This document shows positions 11,574 to 24,040 of a stretch of 64,000 bases of DNA, piece by piece. Below the pieces are notes generated by a model. It was given only the letters and a program-made list of their open reading frames with translations. It searched no databases and was not told the DNA's origin. Numbering within the stretch: position 1 is the first letter of the stretch; every line of letters starts with the position of its first letter. The DNA is from Hetaerina americana (taxonomy: Eukaryota; Arthropoda; Insecta; Odonata; Calopterygidae), in contig JAKTNV010000004.1 of assembly GCA_022747635.1 (NCBI GenBank), positions 18,166,969 to 18,230,968 of the forward strand. Reading direction: 5' to 3'. The translations under genes were made by a program, and so were the position numbers.

Positions 11574-11735
11574 AAAAGGGGTACTTCACAGTGTACCCAT
11601 GTTGTAACCCTTACAGCAGAGAACAACTGCCAACTTTGAGAAATCGGCTATAAGTTTTTTAAATAAGCAGTTGCTCTGTGCCCTCAAGTTTACAACATAA
11701 GCTCATAATGGGTACACTGTCGAGTTCCCTTTTTT
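11574..11735. mobile_element. Foldback MITE-like element
   Basis: The left arm (AAAAGGGG, ACAGTGTACCCAT, TTGTAA, AGAGAACAACTGC) is repeated in inverted order on the right (GCAGTTGCTCTGT, TTACAA, ATGGGTACACTGT, CCCTTTTT). The arms meet in an AT-rich centre near 11655. Length of about 160 bp, no coding capacity and a near-palindromic layout fit a miniature inverted-repeat transposon. Superfamily and target duplication are not clear. Confidence 0.65.
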
Positions 11736-12161
11736 CAAACCTTATACATATCTTTAGATACATAAGCCAGGAGTGGTATGTATGCAAGATAAACATTTTA
11801 TTCTAAAAGTACCACTCTTCACTAATGAAATCAAAACTTTCCTTCTTTTTTAGATCCACTTTAATGCAGGTTTTCGAAACAAACTATTTACAAAGCTTAA
11901 ACCTGCAGATGGCTTCAACAAATTGCCTAACACTTGTGTAATTGAAAATAGAATTCACTTAATCCTACTATATTTCTCCAAATTATATCATAAAAACTCA
12001 CTTCCAGCGACAATTCAATCGCTGTAATGGTAAATAAATAGTACCATATGATCATATTAAGTCAATAATAAATTTGACCCTAAAATTACTTCCCTCGGCA
12101 AGCTGACAATAATGTGAAATTGGTAAAAATGGCAGAAAAACAGGAAGTAATTAAGTTACTG

Positions 12162-12167
12162 TTTAAT
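12162..12167 (-). promoter_or_regulatory. Candidate UQCRC2 polyadenylation signal (ATTAAA)
   Basis: ATTAAA on the minus strand lies 89 nt past the UQCRC2 stop codon. The sequence is AT-rich, so a chance match is quite possible. I saw no closer AATAAA on the minus strand. Confidence 0.35.
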
Positions 12168-12255
12168 TGTGAACTACTGTACAATAAAATATGTACACTC
12201 CAGGGTTGCTTGAATAAACAACTGCAGGCTGGATTCTTTTAAAATGCTTAAACTT

Positions 12256-15200
12256 TTACTTCAGTTGATCTAAGTATGGGACAGTCGAAAGATCCCCAAC
12301 TGCTGACATGCACAACTTTCCACTAGCAATCTTCTTAGCAGCCTGGAATTAAGATACAAGAATTAGGAAAAAACAACAACTTTGTTTTTATCTTAATCAC
12401 TAAGAATTTGCATTTCAAAAGAATATAGTAGTTGCTGCAGAAAAGCTGAAGGGTTTTCACCAAAAGATGGGTTCTGGTGTAACTGGAGGATCCCAATCAA
12501 ACTTTACAAGACAAAATTGAACATTTATGAATCCCTCACTTCTGGATAGGGAGTCTGTTGGGACCACACTATAAAAATACTAAGAATTGAATAAAAATTC
12601 GATTAGAATAAAAATATTAGAAATTAATGCACCCCATGAGACAGGGTGTGCTAGGGGTATATCAGACTCAAGAACAATATCTAACCCAGATGTCATGGTA
12701 ACCCAGTGTTACTTCTAGCACCTGCCTACAAGTATCTTGAATATTTAATCATTAATTTCATGATTTCTAGGATTACCACATCTTGTGAATTTCAATCTTA
12801 TACTAAAGTTTCTGTAAGCAGGAGATAAACAGACGACAGGCATTGCATAACATTCTTTTTTTTAAAAAAAGCTTGAATAACCAACACATCCTTAACCGAA
12901 AAAAACAGTAAATTTGGATTGACCAAAAAAATAAAGAGCTTAATAAAGCGCAGAAAGGTGTTTAGGCAGAAAATAAAAATAACAAGTTGAAATAAAAGAT
13001 GAAATATCGAAGGGAATAAATGAGTCAGTCGATGGCTAATCAAAGAAATACAAAAAAGGATTGTAAAACCTACCAGTCATACAAAGAGACACAACAATTC
13101 AATTCCTAATATAATGGAAGGGAAATTCATTGGGGGGAAAAGATAACACAACAACTGAACCACTATCTCTCATAGAACACTACATTAACCAAATGGACTG
13201 GGACTCTTGTGAAGAGCATAAAATGTTAGCAAGAATAAATCAAAGGTCAAAGCAACAAAAAGAACCTTTAGAAGTTGATGATTCATTATTCTGGACGGTG
13301 TCTTTCAACATTCCCACTTTTGCTCATTATTTAGCAAAACTAATGATACTCTCAGATAAACGATTTTCCAAAATATTTTACTCTTAACTTCGACGAGTCA
13401 TACTTACAGCTTTGACATCTGAAGTGCTCACACCATCTATGGCTGCTTTAATTTGAGAAGGAGCAGACATAGGGAGAGTGCTTTCCTTGGAATGTGAAGC
13501 CAGGAGGGCAGCCTGTAAACCTATTTCCTCTGCCATCGTATCTCCTTGCTCAAAAGCCAAATGGAGAGCGGTTCTCAGCTGAGCTTTGCCTTTATTTATT
13601 TCAGCATCACCAATACTATCTGCCCCACGAAGGACTTTGACTGCAGCATCAACTGCCTAAAAGTGAATACAATTTATTAATCGGAAGCTTGGATATACTG
13701 TATCATAAAATAAAACCACATAATTAATTGTTTAACACAATATTTTCAGAAAGCAGGAACAAAAATAAGTTGCATTCCTCAGTTAAAATGTATGCATACA
13801 TTAGATGGGTGGATCATCAATGGCCATTTATTCTTAAGAGGGAAGAGATGAGGAGTGGGATGAAGAAAAAGTAGGTGGATATGGCAAAGGGAAATAGTAT
13901 CTCACAGGGATTGATCATCCACTAGAGAACATGCTGACAACAGGTGCTTGCAGATCCAGCTGAATGCTTTGAGCACTTTTAATTACTTTTAAAAGGCACA
14001 GTATAATGATGGTCACTGGGGTAGGAATTTGGTATAACTAAAGGTAAAATTAGAGGAAGAAGGGAGTTGCAAGGGACAAAGGATGTCTAAACAAAAGTAT
14101 CTTCAGATTGGGAAAAGCGGAGAGAGAAAGTGTTGTTCCCTTTTCATAGACAACTAATTTAAAAAGATTTACAGAGGCAAGCCTTTTGTTTTAGGAATCA
14201 AAGTTAATAGAAATAACTATAATTGGAGTTTTACTGAATCTTGACATAAAATCAGCAAAATGCAAAAACATACCATGGCCAGCACATTACTTTCCTTACT
14301 TCTTTTTAACTCCTAAGCCCCAACAATGCGCTACTTCCAAGGTTGATAACTTTAATATAAAACTTGTATGTATTACATAATTTACTAAGACATCGTAGAA
14401 ATATTAAAATAAGTAATATAGGAAAGAAGTTACACTTTTTTCCCTTAAAAATTACCAAGTCTGCCTTCCTTTCCCAAAAAACTGGCCATCCTCTGAAACA
14501 TAACCTGTCCCAACATTTGAGAAATATTTTTTCCAGAGATTTTCTCTAATACCTAAGCGATGATATCTCTGCATATGAATACATATACTTTGCAAATTAT
14601 GTGAACAACATGCAATCAAAATTGAAAGTTAAACTAGGTACAAAACAAAGATATAACCTTTCAACCCCAATCTCTCTTTTTCCCATTTCTTTATGTTATC
14701 ACTTAGATTAATTTTTCCAAATGACATCAAGTTTCAATTCTTAATCATTGTAGCCAGCATTTTCTGCATTTAAATGATATAGCACCTTCAAGGAATTTTC
14801 CCAGTCTTACGATGTAACCATCTATTGAGATAATTATGACAAAATATTCCTGTGTTTTAGTTTTCCCTAAAAGCACGTCATGCATATTCTTTGGCATTCA
14901 ACCTCATTTCTTGAATTAAGAAAGCTCACTGTGCTAAGAAAAGGGAGTGAGTTTAAAGATTTAACTCATCTTGATTAATGAAGTTCAGTCCTGCTGAAGG
15001 TTATATTGGTTGATTTGTAGAGGAGTGCATTGTGTGAACTGCATTAGATTTGAGCTGATATTAAACTGACGGATGGAATGACATTGAAATAAAAACATCA
15101 GAATTCCTTTACAAACCTTTCCAGCTGATTGAGCAGGGGCAGCAAGTACAAAACCAAAAAGACCAGCATCTGAATGTGCCACTGATAGGGCAGATACTGC

Positions 15201-18200
15201 AGCATGTGAATCTGCTCCTGCAACCCCACGTGTTAGTGGGTTGCAATTGCTACCAGAGCCCCACTTAACTTGAGGTCCTACACCAAGTGCATACTGTAGA
15301 ACAGCAAAAGCTAATGCTTCCTTCCCACTAGAGAGCCTGTTATAAAATAATGATATACATATGATAATTATCAATGTTGTGAGATTTGACATTGCCAAAT
15401 CTCTTTTAACTCATCAATATAATACTCTCTTTACAATAAATTAAAATAACTTTGATAGTGTTAGAAAATTACACTGGAACTTCAGAAATAAGATAAGAGG
15501 ATATAAAATCCATAAACACAGTAATCAACTCGAAGGTTGGTTGGGTAGGTGATGATAAGAGTTCACCAGTACTAAGCCTGACGGCATGTGAAATTCATAA
15601 ATCAGGGCAGGGGGGCCAGTTCCTTTTCTTGTCCCAGTTATGGTTCCCAGGAAGATCTGGTACTTGAAAAATCACACAGCTTGGGTGGAGCTGCAGATGC
15701 CCAGGGAGGCTTGACCAGGAATCGAACCCGGGCCCTACGGTCAGTAGTCTAACGCTCTACCGCTCAACTAATGTGACCCACATATAAGGGTATAATTACA
15801 TAAAGCATTGCAATTGGAGTCTTTCCTAATTTTAATAATTGTACGTAGCTATTTAGGATTTTAGAGTACTTTTTATGGAGGGGGGTTAAATAAATTGCTG
15901 TACCTACCCTGCAGACTGTCCAGCAACAGCAACACAGGCAAACTCAGAGCCTGTGTCATTTCTTAGTTCATCACCATGAAACTTGGGAGCCGCAGACACA
16001 AAATTCCCAGAACTTGATTGCATAGGCAAAGAGTGAGCCATGTTCATAAGCAATGTAGGATCAACTCCCGACCCGACAAGAGCCGTCCGATCAGCAACAA
16101 ACAATGAATTTACATAATGTTTCAACTGTAAAATGAGCAACACCAGAATTATTAAACACCAAACTATTTTCAAATTAGTTTTTTCAATGGGATAAGCATT
16201 TTTATATTCCTATTAATTGGTATTTTTATGTATTCGCTCTTGGATAATATCAGTGACCATTAAACAACACAGGTACTTCTGGAGACCTTTTTCACTACAC
16301 TGTTGAAACAAAAACTCTGTGCATAATGAAAATACTTTGTCACTAATCAGAGTCTGGAACTTTATAGGGTTGAAAATATTTCACAGGTAACACCTGATGA
16401 ATTAATTTGGACTATTTAAAATGAAATTACTCAAATACAATAATGGAAACTAATTATAACAGAAAACATTTTGCAAATAATTTTTCTACACGAGTTGCAT
16501 CTGTATTACTGAGAAGTAGCAAATAAAATTTTGACCTAATTTTTTATAAGGCAGTCTTGTCCAGGCTTTTATTTGTTTAATGAACACTGATTCCAGTCAA
16601 CAACACTTTCTCTTTGAAAATGTATCTTGATAAAGGCAATGATTAAAAGGAAATTAAATTATTTTCACCAAAAGCATTATTTTGCATTATTTTCTGCCAC
16701 AACAAGCATTTCCATTTCATTACATAGGTAAGCTGAAAAAACTTCAGGTGGAAATATGAAGGATCCCTCGCAATTCAACTTTTGGTGAGTTTTACTAAAA
16801 ATTATGCGCTGAATTTGTCTTTTTTAATGAGTATATAAATAATAATAACCATTTCTGGATTATGCCTGCCAACCATGTACTTGGGAGAGTATATTGAATT
16901 ACCCAATCCTCCTCTAAAAGCAGCTTTGTGGAGTAATTCCACGGCCATTACCTGTGAACGAAAGAGATATCATTGTGGGGAGAAAATATATAATTTAAAA
17001 TGAAAAACATTTGGAAAAGAAAGTGATAACAATTAATACCATGTGCAACTGATATGAACTGATCATGATACAAGTAGTTTTATGATAATAATAGGATATC
17101 ATAGAACACCAATAATCCAACATCTGGCTCTTTAATGGGCAGATTGGCTAGAGCCAAAGGAATCCACAACTTTACTTCTGTCATAATTTGGTTTATTTTT
17201 CTGCCACACTAGATTTACTTGAGTAATTTATCAGCATAAAACTATGCTATGATGAGTCATCTGAAGCAGTAATTGTATTAGTGAGACCGAATATTTGCAC
17301 AAACTGCATTAACCAATGTTTGAGCCACCTTACTTCAGAACGATTGAAAAAACAAGTCAGTGCCTGTTTGGTAATGAACATTATTTTACAAAAATTGAAT
17401 ACTAATTAAGAAAGAAGTATGCATGTAGTGCATGAACTGTAGACATAGGCTATCTCCAATGAGTTTGGGACCAGGGGAGGTCAGTGGTCTGATTTTGTTT
17501 TGGCTCAACGGGAGGTAGGAGGTTAATGATCAAGTGGATTAGGGCTTGGGCCTGCTGCGACTGAGTAGGTAATCACATTTTGAATTGTATGCTACACTTA
17601 GTACATTGTGAATGGCTTATCATCTGTTACTATGGCGTCCTCTGATCATATGCTTTCGGAGGGAAGGAGGGGGATTGAGGCAGATAGCATCAGCAATTCA
17701 ACGACAAACAAATCTTATCACTGAACTTTTCCTGGCATAGAAGACTAAATTAGTGGTTCAACAATTGAGAAATTCATCTCTTTTGTGCAAGAAGCACAAT
17801 AAATGAGTTAAATGATAATTACTACTATATTTATGAGGCATGAGTTTTGCAACAGACAATAGCATGTTAAAATATATGATTTAGCTATTCGGCATTGTAA
17901 TGAAAAGTGGAAGCTTCAAATATATAAAAAATTATCATTGTACTTTCTCTGCAATCAGAGAAGCAAAATATTTCAACCAATTTCCAATGAAATAGAAACT
18001 TACCCAGGTCCAAATATGACCAAAATCACCAAGTGCCAGACTTGGTTTAGAATGATCCAGAACTTAAAAAATATAAAATAATCTGATATTAACATGAAAT
18101 ATGAGGTAATAGCATTTTAAGAAAAGAGATATTTCAGAGGATGATTATAAAATATTACAACCATTAAGAGGAGGAACTAATGATGATATAAGATTCATTT

Positions 18201-19521
18201 TCAAAATATTTATGGATTATTTTATCAAAAAGCATCAAAACTTTGAATTGTATCTGCAGATATATGTATACTACATACGAGGCTGAAATAGATTCTATAG
18301 TATCGCTAAAGCGATGGATCCTATCTTACATGAGGGGTGCGCCTTGCCAAATCAAGCTTCAAGCGGGGAAGATTATCAGAAATTTCCCATGGTTTGAATT
18401 TCTGATGACAAACAACATCTTCAAGTATCTTCAGTAGATCTTCACTGAAATGAAAAATAATGAGAACAAGATACTGGCATTAGAAAGATAAAAATAAGAG
18501 CTACAATGGTAATTTAACTACAAAATAAAGTATGAAACTAAAGAAATATACCATTGCTGTGTCATCACAGAAATATGTACTTGCCAGAAAGGTTTCATTT
18601 CAGAGGACAACAGGACAATTATTTAGCAGCTTATATGAACTGAAGGAGTTATACATAAAAATAATCAGTAAAGGAGACCTCCAAACACAATTATTGGAGA
18701 CTGCTATAAAACAAGAACTTAATTTTTTTAAATGCTACCGTTTAACCGAAAAGATTTCTCAAATGTGTAAAACTTGTACACTCTGTTCAGCCAATATCAA
18801 ATACAATAAAAGCTATCTATTACATTTTATCTCTGGTGGTTTCAAGAGTATATGCTATGGTTTCCCTTCCAGCAGTGCAAGTAAGGTTGCCACCCGCTTG
18901 CTGAATAGTCCGACGAATACCAAAATGAGTGTAATTTTCCGTCGACAATCCTGCAGCAATTCTCAATGCATGGGTGCATCCCAAATTTTCGGATGTTTCA
19001 AATCGTGACCCTGCCCTGTAAATGAGTTTGAAATTAGGAAAAACAGAAATTGGATCGAACGAACATTCTGTGAAAAATCAATACACCAACCTCAAAACGA
19101 TTGACACTCGAGAAATAGGAGAATAATTCTCAACTCCTGCAACGACAACTTTGTTGGGTAATGCAGTAGCCTTAACTGGCTGCAGTGGGGGGATGGAAAA
19201 TGATTGTCCCGTTTGTGTAGCGGCTGCAGCTTGCGTAGCAAAATGATGCTTTGCCTATAAATACAGAGGTGAGAAGTATTGACAAGATCATTTTGAATTG
19301 CTAACATGCTGGAATAGATACTGACTATATCAAACACAGTTGGCAACATAGTACACATGAAGTTATAAAAAACCAAGTATCTTTTTCTATATGCTAAAAT
19401 AAAAATTTCCAAGCACTAGCACAGTGGCGTGTATTGTAAATTTTGATGAAAACTTAACAATAATACTGTTATTTACCAAAATGTTTTTCAAATGGGGTAC
19501 TTTAGCAACATTTGAAGCCAT
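12256..19521 (-). CDS. UQCRC2: Cytochrome b-c1 complex subunit 2, mitochondrial (core protein 2), nine coding exons
   Basis: This gene encodes the core 2 subunit of respiratory complex III, a matrix-facing M16 peptidase-fold protein of the inner mitochondrial membrane. Coding exons, read on the minus strand, are 19521-19477, 19254-19091, 19015-18824, 18444-18330, 16951-16850, 16125-15908, 15336-15117, 13656-13408 and 12342-12256 (TAA). Together they total 1392 nt with every phase matching, giving 463 residues against about 450 for the family. The start is the ATG at 19521, opening MASNVAKVPHLKN, a basic presequence. Family signatures are LPNKVVVAGVENYSPISRVS (around residue 50), RAGSRFETSENLG, YTLETTRDKIEDLL, AVELLHKAAFRGGLGNS, LAFAVLQYALGVGP and SVAHSDAGLFGF. 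No HxxEH zinc motif is visible, as expected for core 2, which is not an active peptidase. Two donors are weak (GTTGGT after exon 2, GTTATT after exon 5) but are forced by phase and homology. The frame shows no lesion, so it is probably functional. Confidence 0.95.
12343..13407 (-). other. UQCRC2 intron 8
   Basis: GTAAGT donor and CAG acceptor. No repeat or additional exon recognised. The ORF at 13130-13387 on the opposite strand has no recognisable match. Confidence 0.7.
13657..15116 (-). other. UQCRC2 intron 7
   Basis: GTTTGT donor and TAG acceptor. Contains the third copy of the unclassified dispersed repeat at 13830-14080, with nothing else recognisable. Confidence 0.7.
13830..14080 (+). 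repeat. Unclassified dispersed repeat, copy c
   Basis: GGGATTGATCATCCACTAGA and TAATGATGGTCACTGGGGTA align with segments at 7280-7440 and with the inverted copy at 7800-7930. It sits inside UQCRC2 intron 7. Confidence 0.5.
15520..15785 (-). repeat. SINE family 1, full-length copy inside UQCRC2 intron 6
   Basis: On the minus strand it begins with a tRNA-like head. The A box TAGTTGAGCGG fits the pol III consensus exactly and the B box GGTTCGATTCC is perfect. A body follows with CCAGATCTTCCTGGGAACC and CTTAGTACTGGTGAACTC, ending GTTGATTACTGTGTTTATGG. Related copies lie at 54072-54425 and 28815-29045. Confidence 0.85.
16126..18329 (-). other. UQCRC2 introns 4 and 5 (around exon 16951-16850)
   Basis: No mobile element or further exon is recognised on either side of the 102-nt exon. 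The intervening sequence is plain AT-rich DNA. Confidence 0.6.
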
Positions 19522-20149
19522 CCTCACTAAGATATTACCCCACTTTGTATCGCCGAAAATACCTTTGCCCAACAATATGGAGGACAACCGAAAGAGACCG
19601 ACGATACAGAATGAATAACGGATTTCCGTAGTATCAACCCGCAACACTACATTCATTTTTTTTACCCTTTTGAAATGCACTTATTATGGTGTGCTATCAA
19701 AAAAGTGATTCAAAATTGAAAATATCTTTGTTTGTTGAGAGTGAACAATGGTTTGAATCATAGAATAATGGGAAGTTACTCAGAATTTGGTTACAACTTT
19801 TCTATTCTTTATGAAGTGAAAGCTTTTGGATCACTTTATGTAGATTCCAAACTTGATTCTGAAAATCTAGTAAGAAGGAGTCAAAATGATCGATCGTTTG
19901 GCATTCTGAGGACATGATGTTGCAGTGGGTAGAACGCTGTGCTTACAGACTGGAGGAATGACACCCCTCAGAAGATTTTATCGATAGACATATTTAGATG
20001 TCCAAGGTAAGTTTAATCCACCATAACACACCCATCAAGTCCAATTTTCACATTTGATATTTTATATCAAAATTTGGTTAAGTAACCGCATCAAATCCTT
20101 TCTCTAATAGATTTTGTGCAACCTATGAAAGTCAAGGAATTTCTTCTGT
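19522..20149. other. UQCRC2 5' flank
   Basis: The first 150 bases upstream of the ATG are less AT-rich than the surroundings and probably hold the 5' UTR and transcription start. I cannot identify a TATA box or initiator with confidence. No gene is seen in the rest. Confidence 0.4.
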
Positions 20150-21065
20150 TAATAATAATGACAATATTTATTGATACGTTAGATCACATACACATGACAT
20201 TGAACCAGTCAGAATACGAGAATTGACACAAAGCATACATGATTTCATCAGGATTATATTCTGCTACTTTCAATGAGCCCCTTCACAGAATAAAACGGTG
20301 GTTACCTTGAAAGAATCGTGAATTTTTTATTGTGATAGGTTGACGGTTGTTTAGTTTGACACTATTGTGGTAAGGATCTTTGCTGTTTCGTTCGTATCGT
20401 CCATATTGAGCATGGATATTGTTTTTTTTACTCTTGCATCATACCCATATACATTGGAATTCCTCTTTAGGTGTGAGAGGTTTTCTTGAAAAATGTTTTA
20501 CTTCTAATACATATATTCCTGGTTGAGGTAATATTTTTAAAAACATATCTGCATAACTCACTATCAGGAAATTTTAGGATAGTCCTAATGTTTTTGCAAT
20601 TTAAACACCTGAATCCGGCTTGAGTTCCCTCATTACGTACACATTTATGGAATGAACATTTGTAGTAACTGACAGATTTCAGCACGGTTAAACTGATACA
20701 TTCGCCAAAAAATCTGTACTGAATTATAAGTTTATTTAGTTTTGAAAGCAGTGATTCAACTTGAAATTTCCATTTTAATATTTGATCAATTCTGATGGCC
20801 AAAAGGGAACATTAGCTATCTAAGAAATATCATAATTTTACACGTTGACTGCTGGTTGATCTTTTTTTACCGAAATTAAGGAAAAACATTTTTTTTCATT
20901 TACAGCAAGTTTATTCACATGATACCATTTTCAAGTTTCTGTATAGTATCACTTTTTTCAGGCAGTAATGTTAGGGGCTTGCTGTAATAAAGTAGTGTTG
21001 TCTGCAATACTGTTTTTAATTCAGAAATGTAATCTGATGTATCAAATTTCCCAAAAAAGGTGCTC
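20150..21065 (-). mobile_element. LINE reverse transcriptase C-terminal fragment (CR1/Jockey-like)
   Basis: Minus-strand translation gives ADNTTLLYYSK near 21010, a variant of the catalytic ADD box. Next come ILKWKFQVESLLSKLNKLI (thumb region, about 20740-20800), then FRCLNCKNIRTILKF and CRYVFKNITS (20540-20640). Near 20440, NSNVYGYDARVKK resembles the N-x-H-x-Y-x-T-R motif that follows the RT in many LINEs. The ORF 20802-20467 is open for 111 codons and the rest is broken. It differs from the CATCCAAAACC-tailed LINE family. Confidence 0.6.
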
Positions 21066-21489
21066 TTGCTCGCTAAAAAACTAGCATCGGATCCACTAAT
21101 TAGTCAATATTAAAAAATATTTACAGCTACGTCATTCAGAACGAGAAGATCCCGGTAAAATATCTATATAAACTGCTGCTTTAGTCCAAAAATGCTTTTA
21201 TGACGTCTTATCCAATTTTTTGCAGAGAAAATTTATTTGTCATGAAATTTTCAATGAAAGAAAAGAGTTTGAAAAAGAAAATGTGAAATGAAGACGAAAA
21301 GGTGAAAATAATGGATAATTATTGCAAAATGGCTTTGAATCACTGATAATAGAACGTTTATTCCCAAAAACCATATTCCTGTGAAAACTTAGCAAATTTC
21401 TAGTCTTAAACTTGAATTATATATTGTTAGTTGAAGAATTTTTTTAATTGAGTAGATTGATTATTATTTATCCTTTTTATTATTGGTAA
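21066..21489. other. Gene-free gap between LINE copies
   Basis: AT-rich sequence. No feature recognised. Confidence 0.4.
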
Positions 21490-23750
21490 TCCACTGATTA
21501 AGGTAGGTTTTGGATGGACACAAAATACCAAACAGTACAGCAACAGTTCCTATGTCTTTCGTAACAAAACACAACATAACATCCAACACAAGCCCCTCTT
21601 CAATGCCGAGTAATTCCCTTATCCTTTCATTCCATTCAAAATGCCTATGCTATTCCTACCCATTCCTCATGTGTCTGACATTTTCGCCTCTATCACAACG
21701 CCTTCAACATCCCATTGCCAAATAAAATGCTATGCGCACATCTTTCCTGGCCCTTCATGCCTAGCACTTCCTCATTGGTTTTCCTTTCAGGCCACATCAC
21801 CATTTCCAAACTTCTCCACACCCACATTACAAAAGCCTCTAATCTATGTATATCATCTTGCTTATATGACCATGTTTCCTTGCCTTACAAAGCCATGCTC
21901 TATATCAAAGTTTTGCCTAGCCTCTTCTTCTTAACATCCCTACTCAATGTCCCTGTCATGAATGCCCTCCTCCTAGTGAGAGCTTCTACCTGTATTCATT
22001 ACTCAAATTTTCCATCTTATGCCCCTACTAAGACAATTTGGTCCAGAACACTTCTGAAATGGGTAACTTCCACTTGCTTTAGTTTTTGCCTTCCTAATTT
22101 AATTTAAAGCTCATCCTTTCCCTTTCTGGGAAACTGCGTAACCTTTGTTTTATTTATATTGATCCTTATCCCATATTTATCGCACTGAAATTCCAATTCA
22201 CTCAGCAATGCTTGCAACCTCTTGGTTGACTGACAAACTAAAGCTTCATCATCAGCATGGCCAACTGATTTTATGAATTCCCCACTGACTTTCATTCCTT
22301 CCTCCTGTTCTTATCATGCCTCTTTTACCATTATATCTGCATTTATGTTGAAAAGAAGGGAATGGATACCGGTCTTACTCCTCTTCCTAACACTGCCCAT
22401 CTGCCCTCTCCATCCATCAGTCATCCCTGAGCCATCTGAAATATGTATAAGTTGCTGATAAGTTTCCTATCCCTCCAATCTATGTATTCCTCTATTCTCT
22501 GCCATGCATTCATTAATTTTACCTAGTTTACTTTATCAAACGAAACAGACCAAACCTGATTGTATACTATGTTCCTCTCTATTAGTGGCTTTATTACTGC
22601 TATGGCATCGCATGTGCCTCTCCCCTTCCTTAACCCAAACTGATCCCCTTAAGAGATCCCCATTTGCCCTGCTCTCCATCCTCTTCTTGATAATCCTGAG
22701 AAGCACTTTAGCTGCATGCAAATTCAAACTTATTGTTCTGTAGTCCTCACACATGGCTGCCTTTCTCTTTTCTGGAATAGGAACTAGCACTGCCCCAATG
22801 AAAACTTCCCGCCGAATTCTTCCCTCATAACTGCTTGTGGTGTCTAAGCCATGTATTTATTATAATAAACCCCTGTCTTCTGCATAACTCTATTGCTTCC
22901 TCGCCATGGTTATTTCTTGTTCCTAAACTGTAGTCGCCCACCCCATCACCATCTCTTCCTTTGCCTACCATCGCATTTCGATCCCCCATCACTATAAAAT
23001 ATTACCCTCCAGGAGTACATGAAGTAACGTTCACTAACTGATCATATAACCTCTCGACTTCTTCCTCCGTATGATTGCTTAGTGGCATGTGGACCTGGAA
23101 AATGACCAGTTTGTTGGCTACACTTTTACTTCTACTAATTATATACCATCACTCGCCTGGTTTGCTTTTACTGTTTCTTCCTACCTTTTTATTCAATATT
23201 ATTGCCACCTCTCACTGACTTTCTTGCCCACAACTATATATTACTCTATAACTATCAACCCAGTAATCGCTGCTATCCTTCCATCTCACCTTGCAGAGCC
23301 CTAAAATATCTTTATTTCACCTCTTGCTTTATATTTTCTAATTTCTCTTCCCTCAAAATAGGCCTAGCACTCTAATCCCTATTCTAATTTGATCCTCTTC
23401 TTTACTTTGCAAGTATTTCATGAGATGGTAGCATTGCTCTTTAGTGCCCATCATTTAATTCTGGGAAGAAATAATTGCTGTGGTTTACCCTTGCCTTCCT
23501 CACTAGTTTTTTAATGTGACACCTTCACTCAATGGATGCCCCACAGGGGTCAGACGCCTTTGCAGCCACGTCACTGAAGAACAGATGCTGGGCAGATTAC
23601 CTTTCATCCGGCTCCTACCCTTTGACCTATCTGGCATGGGTGACCCTACCAGAAGCAAATATCTTTGCTCCCACCATCTCAGCTCCACTGGTCATCATAA
23701 TGTACATGGCCTTCCCCACATCAAGGTTGTAGTCCATGGGCTTTGTGTAA
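21490..23750 (-). mobile_element. LINE copy A, from 5' leader to 3' tail, internally deleted
   Basis: Read on the minus strand it starts with the family leader (GTAGGGTCACCCATG near 23640; GCAAAGGCGTCTGACCCC near 23550). The apurinic-type endonuclease follows (LGLCKVRWK, then VMGD and GKGRDGDGVGDYS near 22930). RT pieces come next: LVPIPEKRKAAMCEDYRTIS (22790-22730), and HADDEALVCQSTKRLQALL (22260-22200), where the YADD box reads HADD. The copy ends at 21490-21520 with the family tail. A join near 22850 drops the C-terminal endonuclease and the start of the RT. Stops and frameshifts are numerous. The endonuclease type resembles RTE-like elements, but the family assignment is tentative. Confidence 0.85.
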
Positions 23751-24040
23751 TATACATGCTGGTACTGGCACACTTTTTCAATTAGGTGTCTTCTTATTCC
23801 TTACCTGGCAATGATTCAACCAGGAAACCAAGGCATAAAGTTGTGGAACTTCTAGTACCAAAGTATATGTACATGTACAAAGTTTATGTACATTTTGTGT
23901 GACTTTCTTTATGTGATGTTGAATATTGTAACCAATACCTTCAGTCATGAATGATAACCCCCTCTCCCAATCTGGGGAGGTGTAACTTTCATGCTTGGGT
24001 GATGAATTTAGTACTATAAGTGACACCATTTGCTTCATAG

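Larger units (their letters stand above)
10371..12161. other. Gene-free flank downstream of UQCRC2
   Basis: Apart from a SINE (11060-11300) and a foldback element (11574-11735), I see no gene or recognisable repeat here. Confidence 0.5.

Noticed and set aside
14985..15398. 137-codon minus-strand ORF taken as a complete small gene
   Set aside because: Its central part is UQCRC2 exon 7 (15336-15117). Both ends are intron read-through.
15715..15785. Minus-strand tRNA gene
   Set aside because: A and B boxes are good, but the sequence continues into a SINE body shared with other copies and lacks a proper acceptor stem.
18532..19008. 158-codon plus-strand ORF
   Set aside because: It runs antisense to UQCRC2 exon 3 and its intron, and is explained by the real gene on the other strand.
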